Shown: positions 8,501 to 17,900, counted from the stretch's first letter. The stretch: 37,489 nucleotides of DNA from CAZDYP01 sp964509505 (GCA_964509505.1 CAZDYP010000027.1:1-37489); one strand, 5' to 3'. The notes: a model not told the origin generated them from the sequence alone. A program made the numbers and translations.

Positions 8501-11500
8501 ATGTCGCCGTGAGTCCGTGCTGCGCGTTGCCCATTTGCGGGATGAGACGCCGTCCCGTCGCCGTGAACGCATGAGACGGTTGAATGAGTTGGTTGCCCGC
8601 GCGCACGTGAATGTTGTACGTCAAAGACTTCGAGATGGTTTGCATGTCGCTCGCCGCATCCCAACTGAACGTCGCTTGATTGCCGCTGACGACGACGGAC
8701 AATTTGCTGGGCGCGGAGGGCGGCGTGTTCGCAACGGGTCCCGTGTTGCGATACACGCGCGTGACGTACGAGCCTGTGCCTGTGTCGCCCGTCAGCAGCA
8801 TGTCGAGGAAACCATCGCCGTCGTAATCGCCCCAAGCCACCGCGCTTTCGTCCACGCCAACGAACGCAATGCCGCTGTCGGCGAACGTGCCGCCATCGTT
8901 GCGATAGATGGTCGCGCGTCGAATGCTGCTCGCATCCGAACCCGTGACGAGCGCATCGAGGTCGCCATCGTTATCGTAATCGCCCCAGGCCACGGCGGCG
9001 TCATCCACGCCCGTCAATGGCGCGCCGATGTCGGTGAACGTGCCATTGCCATTGTTGCGATAGATGAGGCTGACGCGCACTGCGCCAAAGCCTGCCAGCA
9101 ACAAGTCGAAGTCGCCGTCGCCGTCGTAATCGCCCCAGGCCACCGAGCCATCGCGCACATTTTGTATCGTCGTCGAGGCGATAGAGAATGAGTTGTTGCG
9201 GTTGTTGCGATAGAGTCGGGTGGTGGGGTTGCTCAAGGTGTCGGTGCCCACCGCGATCACATCCAAGTAACCATCGTTGTCGTAATCGCCCACCGCTGCG
9301 TTGCACGTGAGCATGGCCGTCGTGGTGAACACATCGTTGACGAATGTGCCATCACCGCGATTGAGATACAAAGGCGTAAGCCGACCACACGCGAACACAT
9401 CCAACGTGCCGTTGTTATCGAAGTCGCCGACAGCCAATGTGCCAGGCCCTCCTGTGCCGCCGCTCGTGTGTGGAATGCCCGTCGTCGTGGAGATGAACGC
9501 GCCAACCGTGTTGCGATACAACGACATAGAAGTCGCAGCGCCATTCCCTGTCGCCAACAAATCCAAATCGCCGTCGCCATCGAAGTCGCCCCAGGCGAGC
9601 GCCGCGCCATACATGGGCGCGAGCGGCGTGGTGATACTGATGAACGCGCCATTACCCTCGTTGCGATAGATACCCGCAAAACCCGCAGCGCAACTCCCCG
9701 ACCTGCAACCCGCAACGGCAAAATCCAAATCGCCATCCCGATCAAAATCGCCCCAAGCTGCTCCACTAAGAAACACACCCGTCGTCGTGTAAACGAGCGT
9801 GAAGGTCGTTTGGGTGATGACCGCTTCGTACGCGCCGATGTCCACACGCCCATTCACGACGCGCGGGAAGCCTACGCCGCGCTGATCATACGGCACCATA
9901 GCAATCGTCGTCGCAGGATCGCCCACATTGATGGCGGGGCTGCCGCCGAGCAACGCAAAGGTCGGCGTGCTGCCGCCGTTATCTTGCAATACACCCAATT
10001 GTGGATTGAGCGGATTCGCAACCGTGCCTGTGATGTCCGTGCTAACGTAACCGCTGCCCGTGTTGGCTTTGCCAATGAGGTTATAGCCCTGTGAATTGAA
10101 ATTGCCGCGCACATCAGGATAAGACGGCGCCGTGTTGTTGGCGATGAGCGTGTTGCGCAAATAAATCGCCGTTCCATTGTTATCTACCCCTCCCCCCCCA
10201 CCAGCCGCCGCCGCACTATTGCCACTAACCGTCACACTCTCCAGCCACGTATTGCTGCCGCTCCATGTGACGAGACCGCCGCCATCGCTCGCCGCATAGT
10301 TGTTGCCAATGGTCACATTCGTGAGCGTCATCACGCTGCCGTTATAGACGCCGCCGCCGCGCACACTGGTCGCCGTGTTGCTCACGATAGCCGTGTTGCT
10401 GATGCGAGCCGTCGCGCCCGTGAACAGCACGCCGCCGCCGCTGCTGCCCGTGTTGCTCTGCACCACGCTACTGCGCAAGGTGAGATTGCCTCCAAGTGAA
10501 ACGATACCGCCGCCCGCGCCAGCGCCTGCCGAGTTTCCCACGAGTTGCGCGTTGGCGATGGTGGCTTGTCCGCTTTGCACATGCACGCCGCCGCCATCGT
10601 ACGCCGCCAAGTTGTTGCGAATGATGCCGCCGCTCATGAAGAACACGCCGCTCTGCGCATAGACGCCGCCGCCGCCGTACGTCGAGACGCTGGGCGTTGA
10701 TGTCGTGTTGCTATAAATCGCGCCATTCGTCATGGTGAAGAATGCGCTCGGCGTGTTGAGATAAATGCCGCCGCCGCGCGCGATGGTGGTGTTGCTATAA
10801 ATCGCGCCGCCGTTCATCACCACGTTGCCATTGTTGACATAGATGCCGCCGCCGTCAGGATTGCCCGCGCCACCGACATTCACATTAGCAAACACGGCAC
10901 CGCTGGTCAGTGTGAACCACGAGCTCGCTTGATTGATATAGATGCCACCACCCAAGCTGCTGCCCGACACGGTGTTGTAAGCAATCAAGCTGTTGTTCAA
11001 CGTCGCCGCGCCGAGGTTGATGTACAAGCCGCCGCCGTTGGTCGCCGTGTTGCCCGTGATGACCATGTTCGTCAGCTGGATTTGCGCGCCGCTGTCCACC
11101 AACATCCCCCCACCAGTGGTCGCACTGCCGCCTATAAGCGTCACGCCTGAAATGACGACGGAGTTGCTGATAGCCGCGCCCGTCACGGCGATGACGCGCT
11201 GGCCGCCCGGCGCGCGAATGAATGTGCTGCTCGCTAGAACGCCCGTCAAACTGACGGCTTTGCTCAACGTTAAGCTTTCGGTATAAATGCCGGCCGGGAT
11301 AAAGATGGTTTCGCCCGCTTGCGCGACGTCGATCGCCGTCTGAATGGTGGTGACAGGCGACTCAATTGCGCCAATATCTGCGCGCCCATCCAACACGCGC
11401 GGGAAACCAACCCCGCGTTGGTCAAACGGCACCGTCGCCGTCGTCACAGCGGGGTCGCCTGCGTTGCGCGCAGGGCTGCCAAAGCGTGGCAGATGTGTCA

Positions 11501-12470
11501 GGGTGCGCCCGCCATTGTTTTGCAATGGTCCGAGCAGCGGGTTAGTATTGGTCAAATCAGTCGGTTGTGTTAGATTGCAACCGCCATCGCTTGAGAGATT
11601 GTAACCGTTAGAGGTGTAGCTGCTGCCTAGACAGTTGCCGCTTGCATTCTGCGCCAGCAAGGTGTTCGTCATAACGCTGGAGCCGAAACGATTGTAGATA
11701 GCATACCCTGTATTATCAGCCAGCGTGACGTGGCTCAGCTGCAAGGTTGAATCATTGAGGATTGCGTTGCCGCCGCTGTTGTTGCTAATCGTGCTATGGT
11801 CTATGGTGGTAGCGCCAGTGCGCGCAAAGATGGCTGTGGTAGGATGACCGCTGATAGTGCTGTTGCGGATAGTCATAGAGGCATCATTGAGCAATCCGCC
11901 TGTATTATTACTGAAGGCGCTGGATTCAATCAATGTCGTCGAGCCCGTACGTCCAGCAATCGTGGGGTCGCCAATGTTGCTGATAAATGTGCTTTGGCTA
12001 ATGACCACATTGCCATCATTGAGGATCGCAGAAGTGCTGCCCACACCGCCCTGCGTGACGGTGATGTTGAGCAGCGTTAGATTAACGCCTGCATTGACAA
12101 CAAAGAGACGTACCGAGCCGCCGCCGCTGATTGTAATGACGCCACCGCCATCAATCGTCGTGTTAGACGTAATGGTTTTGTCGCTCGTAATCACGATGGT
12201 CGCAGGATCATTGACGCCATTGCAATTGAACGTGACGGCGCCGCCGCCTGCTAAAGCGGCAGTCAGTCCCGCGTCGGTGCAAGATGTCACCACGCCCGCG
12301 CGGAGTGGCGCAGCCTGTAGCGAGGTGTGCTGGCTTGCCAAGAGCCAAGCCAGCCCCACCGCCAAACACCAACCAATCAAACCTGACAAGCTCAGCGTGA
12401 CTTGGGCTGACCTTCGCTGCGCCCGGAGTTGAAAGCGATGCGCGATAGCAGCTGCGAAAAATGTTTTCAT
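5598..12470 (-). CDS. Giant secreted beta-helix / FG-GAP / gingipain-like (C25) peptidase protein
   Basis: 2290 residues. Start at ATG 12470: GGAGG lies 9 bases upstream. Signal segment about residues 30-55 (LSLSGLIGWCLAVGLAWLLA). Then a right-handed beta-helix with GGGIY/GGGVY repeats interrupted by choice-of-anchor-Q-like motifs (near 310-370 and 820-880: LQNNGGRT, GVGFPRV, DIGA). Seven FG-GAP/VCBS units follow (about 890-1250; WGDFDRDGDLDFA type, calcium-binding Asp pattern), then an Fn3-like segment (about 1250-1370), a PPC domain (about 1385-1545) interrupted by 13 GSLSDL repeats (1432-1510), and a peptidase C25-like domain (about 1570-1950) with candidate catalytic His in NGHYDHW and Cys in SIGCHAG (near 1879). 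An Ig-like domain and the terminal KVYLPLVVR follow. Likely exported and surface or matrix associated; proteolytic activity is inferred from the C25 similarity. Confidence 0.88.
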   Translation of the reverse strand: MKTFFAAAIAHRFQLRAQRRSAQVTLSLSGLIGWCLAVGLAWLLASQHTSLQAAPLRAGVVTSCTDAGLTAALAGGGAVTFNCNGVNDPATIVITSDKTITSNTTIDGGGVITISGGGSVRLFVVNAGVNLTLLNITVTQGGVGSTSAILNDGNVVISQSTFISNIGDPTIAGRTGSTTLIESSAFSNNTGGLLNDASMTIRNSTISGHPTTAIFARTGATTIDHSTISNNSGGNAILNDSTLQLSHVTLADNTGYAIYNRFGSSVMTNTLLAQNASGNCLGSSYTSNGYNLSSDGGCNLTQPTDLTNTNPLLGPLQNNGGRTLTHLPRFGSPARNAGDPAVTTATVPFDQRGVGFPRVLDGRADIGAIESPVTTIQTAIDVAQAGETIFIPAGIYTESLTLSKAVSLTGVLASSTFIRAPGGQRVIAVTGAAISNSVVISGVTLIGGSATTGGGMLVDSGAQIQLTNMVITGNTATNGGGLYINLGAATLNNSLIAYNTVSGSSLGGGIYINQASSWFTLTSGAVFANVNVGGAGNPDGGGIYVNNGNVVMNGGAIYSNTTIARGGGIYLNTPSAFFTMTNGAIYSNTTSTPSVSTYGGGGVYAQSGVFFMSGGIIRNNLAAYDGGGVHVQSGQATIANAQLVGNSAGAGAGGGIVSLGGNLTLRSSVVQSNTGSSGGGVLFTGATARISNTAIVSNTATSVRGGGVYNGSVMTLTNVTIGNNYAASDGGGLVTWSGSNTWLESVTVSGNSAAAAGGGGGVDNNGTAIYLRNTLIANNTAPSYPDVRGNFNSQGYNLIGKANTGSGYVSTDITGTVANPLNPQLGVLQDNGGSTPTFALLGGSPAINVGDPATTIAMVPYDQRGVGFPRVVNGRVDIGAYEAVITQTTFTLVYTTTGVFLSGAAWGDFDRDGDLDFAVAGCRSGSCAAGFAGIYRNEGNGAFISITTPLAPMYGAALAWGDFDGDGDLDLLATGNGAATSMSLYRNTVGAFISTTTGIPHTSGGTGGPGTLAVGDFDNNGTLDVFACGRLTPLYLNRGDGTFVNDVFTTTAMLTCNAAVGDYDNDGYLDVIAVGTDTLSNPTTRLYRNNRNNSFSIASTTIQNVRDGSVAWGDYDGDGDFDLLLAGFGAVRVSLIYRNNGNGTFTDIGAPLTGVDDAAVAWGDYDNDGDLDALVTGSDASSIRRATIYRNDGGTFADSGIAFVGVDESAVAWGDYDGDGFLDMLLTGDTGTGSYVTRVYRNTGPVANTPPSAPSKLSVVVSGNQATFSWDAASDMQTISKSLTYNIHVRAGNQLIQPSHAFTATGRRLIPQMGNAQHGLTATFMLTPNLVYVWGVQAIDSAFAGSLFANGGTFSLSPNNRSGALPIPINQPITYTQATSRTTTYFRVPVPNAGSTLTITLDQLSADLDLMLFGPDIDQQTGQNVDLGKIQPLGSLSDLGSLSDLGSLSDLGSLSDLGSLSDLGSLSDLGSLSDLGSLSDLGSLSDLGSLSDLGSLSDLGSLSDLGSLSDLSNIIRHAYRTLVGMSAHPFTQTERIVYNTHERTGTYYILVKGHKGSYSPLPYRLRVDLTVSDEFSGTITATVPVSFSLPITNPTVETVILFNATRMNQLFTTGDTVTSTGLISKLNELASHATVSGVVIHLDQFPPVAAAYAEWDRHPMNPNAANYMAASIKSLLYQLAARYKNLKHLVIVGPDQAIPFRRIVDEANVSNERKYNSLTVGNSLIARTLSHRQILSDDYYGALLPLPYRNRELYLPQLGVGRLVERPADIVAQINAFLNQPTINVASALVTGYDFTVDEATIISQTLALNGVTRTLLINDNWTANDARAAFFGATGQSEQSLNGHYDHWRMQPASGSNYVTATEVASATTNFANSLIFSIGCHAGLNILDADATTPAYALDWAQAYASKGATYIGNTGYGYGDTDLVAYSEQLAVNFAQAINQAGQTTTVGEAMKQAKQTYFNKLGYSAFSNYDEKVLGEWTLYGLPMRRIALPSSRIVAREPEVAQTVSPARVHANGLISVSRSVSPTLTLNTETNGRYYSVNGETHTLAGRPIEPRLSIDIGYTQTSAYTLTHGVLVIGGRTRDEGIDPVVSQIVTDAVYLNDEPAFDNSTTGFYPDRIATINRLLRTDGRALERIVLLPGQFFATANVTETIGTQRVWERLDLVTFHASFAITDFVQPTLSDIEAVTTTNSVTFTSIVSDSSGILRVVVLYRNVGSAEWNALDLAQQGVSETWTGQITGRDGVIEYFVQAVDNAGNVAWLTDYGNPFTIGASTTATQQKVYLPLVVR
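7942..8175 (-). repeat. 13 x 18-bp tandem repeat encoding GSLSDL
   Basis: Thirteen exact-length 18-base units, each reading GSLSDL on the coding strand. Units differ only at synonymous sites (for example TCC/TCG, GAC/GAT, AGC/AAC variants seen on the plus strand), so the peptide is held constant while the DNA has drifted. It lies inside the PPC domain of the giant secreted protein. The opposite strand also stays open (PKSDNE-type reading), which is a by-product. Confidence 0.95.
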
Positions 12471-12513
12471 GAAAAGATTCCTCCCCCACCCCACTTGAAA
12501 ATTCCGACTAGAC

Positions 12514-12546
12514 AGACCTCGCGGGTTTCCAAAACCCGCGAGGTCT
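12514..12546. repeat. Inverted repeat, GACCTCGCGGGTTT family
   Basis: Perfect 15-base arms AGACCTCGCGGGTTT / AAACCCGCGAGGTCT around a 3-base spacer, between the divergently transcribed giant protein and glycosyltransferase genes. A repeat of this type is widespread in environmental bacterial genomes; a regulatory role is not evident. Confidence 0.85.
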
Positions 12547-12634
12547 CAACTCACGGCAATACACATGCTGCCATCATAACCGAGTTTTTTGCCAGATGCG
12601 AAACGACGCGAGTGCGTCTCGTCACGAATCACAG

Positions 12635-12640
12635 TATAAT
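12635..12640 (+). promoter_or_regulatory. Possible -10 element for the glycosyltransferase
   Basis: TATAAT lies 19 bases before ATG 12659. No good -35 hexamer is visible at 16-18 bases, so support is weak. Confidence 0.3.
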
Positions 12641-12658
12641 GGCGACGAGCGAAACGTG

Positions 12659-14386
12659 ATGAACGCCCACACAAAAATTTGGCTTGGTCTGAGTTTGCTC
12701 ATCGGCGCAAGTCTCCGCCTCTACTTTCTCAGCACGTCGCAATGGATGGTTGAAGGCGACGAAGCCGCCGTCGGCTTGCAAGCATTACACATCCTGCAAG
12801 GCGAGCGTCCCATCTTCTTCCCCGGACAAACGTATCTTGGCAACATGGAGAGTTACCTCGTCGCTGCGCTGTTTGCCGCGTTTGGCGCATCGGCGTTCAC
12901 ACTTAAACTTGTGCCATTGCTATTCGCGCTGTTGTTCATTTATTTGCTGTTTCAATTGGGACGAGAAGTGTTGGAGTCGGAGTTTGTAGGCTTGCTCGCC
13001 GCGTGGGGCGCAGCGCTGGCGCCTGCTTACGTTGTGGTGTGGAGCGTCAAGGCGCGCGGCGGTTACATCGAAGCGTTGGTGTTCGCGCAGCTCGCGTGGT
13101 TGTGGGTGTGGCGTTGGTTACGCTCAGGAGATGTCATTGCGAGTGAAGCGAAGCAATCCCCACATCACACTCAGAAGATTGCACCGCTACGCTGGCAAAC
13201 CACGCTCGCAATGACCTTAAGCGTAAACCCTGTAGGTTTTTATCTCGGCCTCATCGTCGGCTACGCTGTTTGGCTGAACCCCCTCACACTCTACATCCTT
13301 GCGCCGCTCGCGCTGGTGGCGCTGGGGCGCATCGGCGTCGCGTGGCGCGCGTGGCGCAGCTGGTTGCCCTCGCTCATCACACTCGGCATCGGCATTGGCA
13401 TCGGGCAATTGCCGCTGTGGTTGTATCGGCTGGCGTATGGCGACACGCTCACACAATTCACCAATGATGTGCCACCACCCAGCGCTTGGTGGGACTTGAC
13501 ACAACAAGCATGGCAATACTTTTGGTATGACGGCTTGCCCACACTCATCGGCTTACGCGCACCCAAAGAGGCATGGCACGCCGATTGGCGCAGTATTGTC
13601 GTGCTGATCTATATGCTGGCTTTCGGGTGGCTTGTCCTACAATGCGCCATGCGCCATTTGCCATGCGCAGCGCGCAATGCTAAAACGCCGCCCCCTAATC
13701 GCCAATCTTCAATCTTCAATCTTCAATCTTCAATTACGTTATTGCTCATCACTTTTTGCGCCTTTCCCATTTTCCTCGTTGGCTCCCTCACCAGCGCCAA
13801 CTTCGCCGCCCTCATTCCCGACTCAGGCTTGCTCACGCGCTTCTTGTTGCCGCTTACCATTCCACTGACGTTGGTGATGAGCGCATGGCTCGCGTCGCTG
13901 TCGCGTGGGTGGCGCACTATCACATTAGGCATCCTACTCGCGGTGAATGGGTGGTCGTTCAGCAGTATAGAGGCGGTTGCCTTCGCGCGCAACGAATTCG
14001 CCAATCAACCTTTGCCCGCGAGCTACGCCGACGCGATTGACTTTTTGCAACGCGAAAACGTGCGCGACGTTTACGCCAATCATTGGCTCGGCTATCCGCT
14101 CATGTTCGAAGCGCGCGAAGCCATCTTCGCCTTCGACCACACCGAAGCGCCCTTCGGCATGGAACGCTTTCCTGTGTACGGTCAACGGGTGAAAGCCGCG
14201 CCACGCCACGCGCTCATCGTCTTCAACCCGCGCATCGAGCCCAATCCCATTGATGCGAAATTACGCTCACTCAACATCACATTTCGCAAACAAGAACTGA
14301 CGCACGTCATCATCTATTACAACTTCGCGCCGCGCTTCGAGCCAAAGATGCTAGCTGAGGTGTTGCAATGGCCCTATTGGGATTAG
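12659..14386 (+). CDS. Polytopic membrane glycosyltransferase, GT-C/GT39-like
   Basis: 575 residues from ATG 12659 (an in-frame ATG at 12596 would add 21 polar residues and is less likely). A first hydrophobic helix is followed by an extracytoplasmic loop with the acidic motif MVEGDEAAVGL, which fits the catalytic DE of ArnT/PMT-type GT-C enzymes using lipid-linked sugars. About ten further membrane segments follow, then a soluble C-terminal domain (about 460-575). Substrate unknown. Two in-frame insertions look repeat-derived: residues about 159-186 (VIASEAKQSP..., from the element at 13133-13215) and about 331-358 (MRHLPCAARN, SSIFNLQSS, from repeats near 13640-13735). Both fall where loops between membrane segments are expected. 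Confidence 0.8.
   Translation: MNAHTKIWLGLSLLIGASLRLYFLSTSQWMVEGDEAAVGLQALHILQGERPIFFPGQTYLGNMESYLVAALFAAFGASAFTLKLVPLLFALLFIYLLFQLGREVLESEFVGLLAAWGAALAPAYVVVWSVKARGGYIEALVFAQLAWLWVWRWLRSGDVIASEAKQSPHHTQKIAPLRWQTTLAMTLSVNPVGFYLGLIVGYAVWLNPLTLYILAPLALVALGRIGVAWRAWRSWLPSLITLGIGIGIGQLPLWLYRLAYGDTLTQFTNDVPPPSAWWDLTQQAWQYFWYDGLPTLIGLRAPKEAWHADWRSIVVLIYMLAFGWLVLQCAMRHLPCAARNAKTPPPNRQSSIFNLQSSITLLLITFCAFPIFLVGSLTSANFAALIPDSGLLTRFLLPLTIPLTLVMSAWLASLSRGWRTITLGILLAVNGWSFSSIEAVAFARNEFANQPLPASYADAIDFLQRENVRDVYANHWLGYPLMFEAREAIFAFDHTEAPFGMERFPVYGQRVKAAPRHALIVFNPRIEPNPIDAKLRSLNITFRKQELTHVIIYYNFAPRFEPKMLAEVLQWPYWD
13133..13215. repeat. GTCATTGCGAG-family palindromic repeat inside a coding region
   Basis: Begins GTCATTGCGAGTGAAGCGAA and ends ACGCTCGCAATGAC; also shares GCAATCCCC and GGCAAACC with the intergenic copy at 5478-5550. 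The glycosyltransferase frame remains open through it, giving an insert of roughly 28 residues. Confidence 0.85.
13643..13735. repeat. Short-word repeats inside the glycosyltransferase gene
   Basis: CGCCATGCGCCATTTGCCAT is followed by four tandem CAATCTT words and CAATTACG. The frame stays open and reads a polar segment with SSIFNLQSS between hydrophobic segments. Related words occur at 31970-32025 and 37108-37132. Confidence 0.65.
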
Positions 14387-14429
14387 GGGTGAGTAGTCAG
14401 TGGTAATCGGTAATTGTCTTGCAAAACAG

Positions 14430-14472
14430 AAACCCGTTTTTCAATGGCATGGCGCCATTGAAAAACAGGTTT
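14430..14472. terminator. Inverted repeat between convergent genes
   Basis: Imperfect arms AAACCCGTTTTTCAATGGC and GCCATTGAAAAACAGGTTT surround a few bases, 44 bases after the glycosyltransferase stop and 28 bases after the end of the minus-strand PIN remnant. The length and position fit a bidirectional terminator, but it may equally be a mobile-type repeat. Confidence 0.5.
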
Positions 14473-14499
14473 GCCTCATCGCTCGTTGCTCACATGAAG

Positions 14500-14707
14500 T
14501 CAAATACCCACCTCTTTGCGAAACTGCTCTAGTCCGACGATTGGTGTGCCGTGATAATCCTTGAGTTGCCGCAAGCGTGCGTCTTCGGCGACGAGAGCAT
14601 TCACGCCACCTTCTAGGGCGCAAAGGATAGCTTGCCAAAGCGCAGAGCCGCTGCGCGCGACTGAAACCCAGTCGCGCCAACACATTCGCATCAAACACAA
14701 CAATCAT
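14500..14707 (-). pseudogene. Remnant of a PIN-domain (VapC-like) toxin
   Basis: The N-terminus MIVVFDANVLARLGFS carries the first PIN acidic motif (FDAN). A different frame then gives ALEGGVNALVAEDARLRQL and KDYHGTPIVGLEQF up to TGA 14500-14502, the normal C-terminal end of PIN proteins (including the late acidic residues in AED). Only about 68 codons remain of an expected 130-145, so the middle is deleted and the frame is broken. It follows a small antitoxin-like ORF at 14732-14895, as in VapBC operons. Confidence 0.6.
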
Positions 14708-14731
14708 TGATGCCGTCATACCTCAACGTCA

Positions 14732-14895
14732 TTAGTCTTTGGCTTGTTTGTGCGCTTCGGCGCGCATGGCTTGTACCGCCGCTGCAATATCTGCTGCCAG
14801 TTCTTCTTCGTTGACTTGCTTCGCTTTAGCCCGAAAGCGCTCGATATTGGAGTCCACCGAATCATCATCGTCAAATCTTTCTCAATGGTCGTCAT
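14732..14895 (-). pseudogene. Frameshifted small antitoxin-like ORF
   Basis: A strong AGGAGG sits 8 bases before ATG 14895 (MTTIEKD). After about seven codons the frame must change to read FDDDDSVDSNIERFRAKAKQ, then EEELAADIAAAVQAMRAEA and TAA at 14732-14734. The highly charged helical tail with DIAAAVQAMRAEA resembles antitoxin ends that precede PIN toxins in Chloroflexota. The span of 164 bases is not a multiple of three. A single sequencing error is possible here, but its partner is also broken. Confidence 0.5.
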
Positions 14896-14941
14896 TGCAT
14901 CGCCTCCTCTGCACGCCGCTTATAACACAACCCACTAACTC

Positions 14942-17900
14942 TCATTGTCCCACGTACCGCGTCACGCCGCCGCCCGTAGCGAAATAGATGGCGTTGCCAA
15001 CGACCAAAATATCTCTCACGTCGCTGTGAATCAACTCACCATCGGCGGCAGTGAGCGTAAGCCATTCATTCGTCGCAACGAGGTAGCGCACGGCGCCGCG
15101 CGCTGTGCCGAACCATGCCCCGACCGGTACCATGACCACGCTATGCACAAACGCCGAGGGCAACCTCACCCCCGCCGTCGTGGGAATCATTTGTTGCCAC
15201 GTCTGGTTGCTGGTATTGAAACGCCACAAGCCATCGCCTGCCGTCGTCACCCACACATTGCCGCTGGGGGTATTGCCGAGATTTCCCACATCGAGGTCTG
15301 TGACGCTTTCTAAGCGATTGCTAAAAGGCTTGCCGACGGTGAAGTGTTCCCATTGTCCATTCGCCTTGAGATGGCTGACGCCTTTTTCGGCGCCAACCCA
15401 CATCGTCCCGTCGGGATGCGCGAATAGCGCGCGAATGTTGTCATCGCTAAAACCAGCGCTTTTCGCGCTATGCACTTGCTTGATGCTCTTGCCATCGGAC
15501 ACGACAACCCCTTTAGGCGTCGCAATCCAAGCCGCGCCATCTTTCGTGAAGGCAATGGCTCGATTGCGTGCAGAGGCGAGTTCGTTCATGGGCAAGCCGT
15601 CTTTCATCGTGAACCGCGTCGTCTTACCGTCCTTGCCAATGAACCACAACCCCTCATCACTCGCCGCCCATAAATTGCCATTGGCATCAAACCCCAACAC
15701 AGTGCAATAGCCGCAAGGCAAGTCCGTCACGCGCGACCACGTTTGCGTGTTTGGATTGAAGCGATCTACGTTAAACCCATAACCATCCGCGCGGAACCAG
15801 AGTTGCCCGTCGGGCGCGAGTAGAATTTTTTCGTAAGCGGCGAATGAAGGCACGTTCTTCGCCATCAAGCCGTCGAATTTGTCGTCGGGTCGCACGATAA
15901 GCAAACCGCCGCCCTCGTTGCCGAAATAGAGGTTGCCCTCTTTGTCTTGCGCCGCCCCGAAGAAGTCTTCGGATGGCAAGAAGCTTGGCAACTTCGCTTT
16001 GCCGAACAGGTCCCACTTCGCGCGGTCAGGATCGTAGCGCATGAGGCCATTGCTCGTCGCAAACCAATAACGCCCTTGCTTGTCTTGCGTCATGCCGGTA
16101 ACTCTGATGCCTTGCAATTGACGCACAGCTTCAAACTTCTTGCCATCGAACTTGGCCACGCCTGCTTGATCGAACGCGCTCACCCACAAGACACCCTGCT
16201 TGTCCACGAACAAGACGCGTAAGCTATTATCCGTCAAACCATCAGCGGTTGAATAGCGTGTCCACGTCTTGCCATCGTAGCGTCCCAAGCCGTTTGCCGT
16301 CGCCACCCAGAGTGTGCCTTTGTCGGCAAGTAAGCCATGCACGTTGTTGCTCAACTTGTCGCCGCCGTTGTGCGCGGAGGGAAACGGCAACGGCTTCCAC
16401 TCTTTGCCGTCGAATTGATTGAGCCCGCCGCCCTCGCGCGCATACACCGTGCCGACGATGAGTTTGTCGTTCCACCGCGTAATCGCTGAAATGGTATCTT
16501 GATCCAAGCCATCGTTTTTCGTGTAGGTTGTCCAACCTTTCGCATCATAACGCGCGAGTCCACCTCTTGTGCCAACCCAAACGGCGCCATCGCTATCGGC
16601 ATAGACGACGTTGACTTCGGGGTCGGGCAGCTGTTCTTTGAAAGTCGTAAAGCGTTCGTAGCTGGAACCATCTCGTTTCCAAATCAGCACGCTCCCATGC
16701 GCGCCTGCTACGATGTCGTCGCCGCGCATCGCCACCGAGTAAACGCTGTTCGCCGCCGCCCAATGAGTGATGCTAGATTGGGCACTGGTTGGCGCAATCG
16801 TTGGGCGCACAGGGGTTGTTGGCGATGGCGCACTAACCGATGGAGCAGGGGTAGCAATTTGCGTGGCGATAGTGTTGGACACCACGCCCGCAGCTGCTTG
16901 AATCGTCGCTGCCGCCGCTTGCATAGTGATAGCCATCGGGGGCGCTGAAGGTGGTTCGGCGGGGGGGGCATTGCGGTTTGCAAGGGCGAGCAAACAACAA
17001 CAGAAGAACAATGCACCGCCACAGCCCAACGCCCACGTGCGTCGCCGCACACCACGCAAGCGCGCGATGAAACCGACAGGAGTCGCTGGTGTTGAAGGTA
17101 AGGTTGATGTAGAGATGGGTGTTGGCGTGGGTGTTAGAGGTGGCGTTGAGGTTGATGCTGGTGGAGTGATGGATGTAACAGTTTGCGGAGGCAACGGCGC
17201 TGCCGGGGTCGTGAGGCTTGCAGCGCTCGCGCTCATCGCTTCAGCGAAGGCTTGCTTCCATGCCGTCAAAAAATCCGCGCAGGTCGCAAACCGCTCTTCT
17301 TTATTTTTCGCTAACGCTTTCAACAGCACACGCTCGATAGCGGGCGCGATAGTTGGATTGAGTTGTGTCGGCAACGGCAAGGGGTCGGTGATGTGCTTCA
17401 AAATCACGGCGAGCGGTGTCTCTGCCTCGAATGGCACACGCCCTAACAGCATCTCATACAGCACGATGCCGAGCGCGTAAATGTCGGAGCGTTGATCAAT
17501 CTTATCCCCTTGCGCTTGTTCGGGGCTCATGTACGCGGGCGTGCCAGTAATCGCGCCGCTGGCTGTCAGTTGGATGTTGCTCTCGACGAGTTTGGCGATG
17601 CCGAAGTCGGTGAGGAACGCATCACCGCGCGCGTCAATCATCACATTGGACGGCTTGATGTCACGATGGATGACGCCGTGTTCGTGCGCGTAGCCCAACG
17701 CATCGGCGATTTGCGTGAAGAGCCGGTCCACTTCGTTCAGCGATAATGCTCCTGCCTTGATGCGCGTCTTCAAATCGCCCGCGTCGAGCAAGCGCATCAC
17801 GAAATAGGTGATGCCTTCGTGTTGACCGTAATCGTAAACGGGGAGAATGTGCGGATGTTCCAATTTGGCGATGGTGCGCGCCTCTTGTTGAAAACGCGCG

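Noticed and set aside
8460..9191. 243-codon plus-strand frame
   Set aside because: Antisense to FG-GAP repeats, whose GDFDGDGD coding keeps the opposite strand free of stops.
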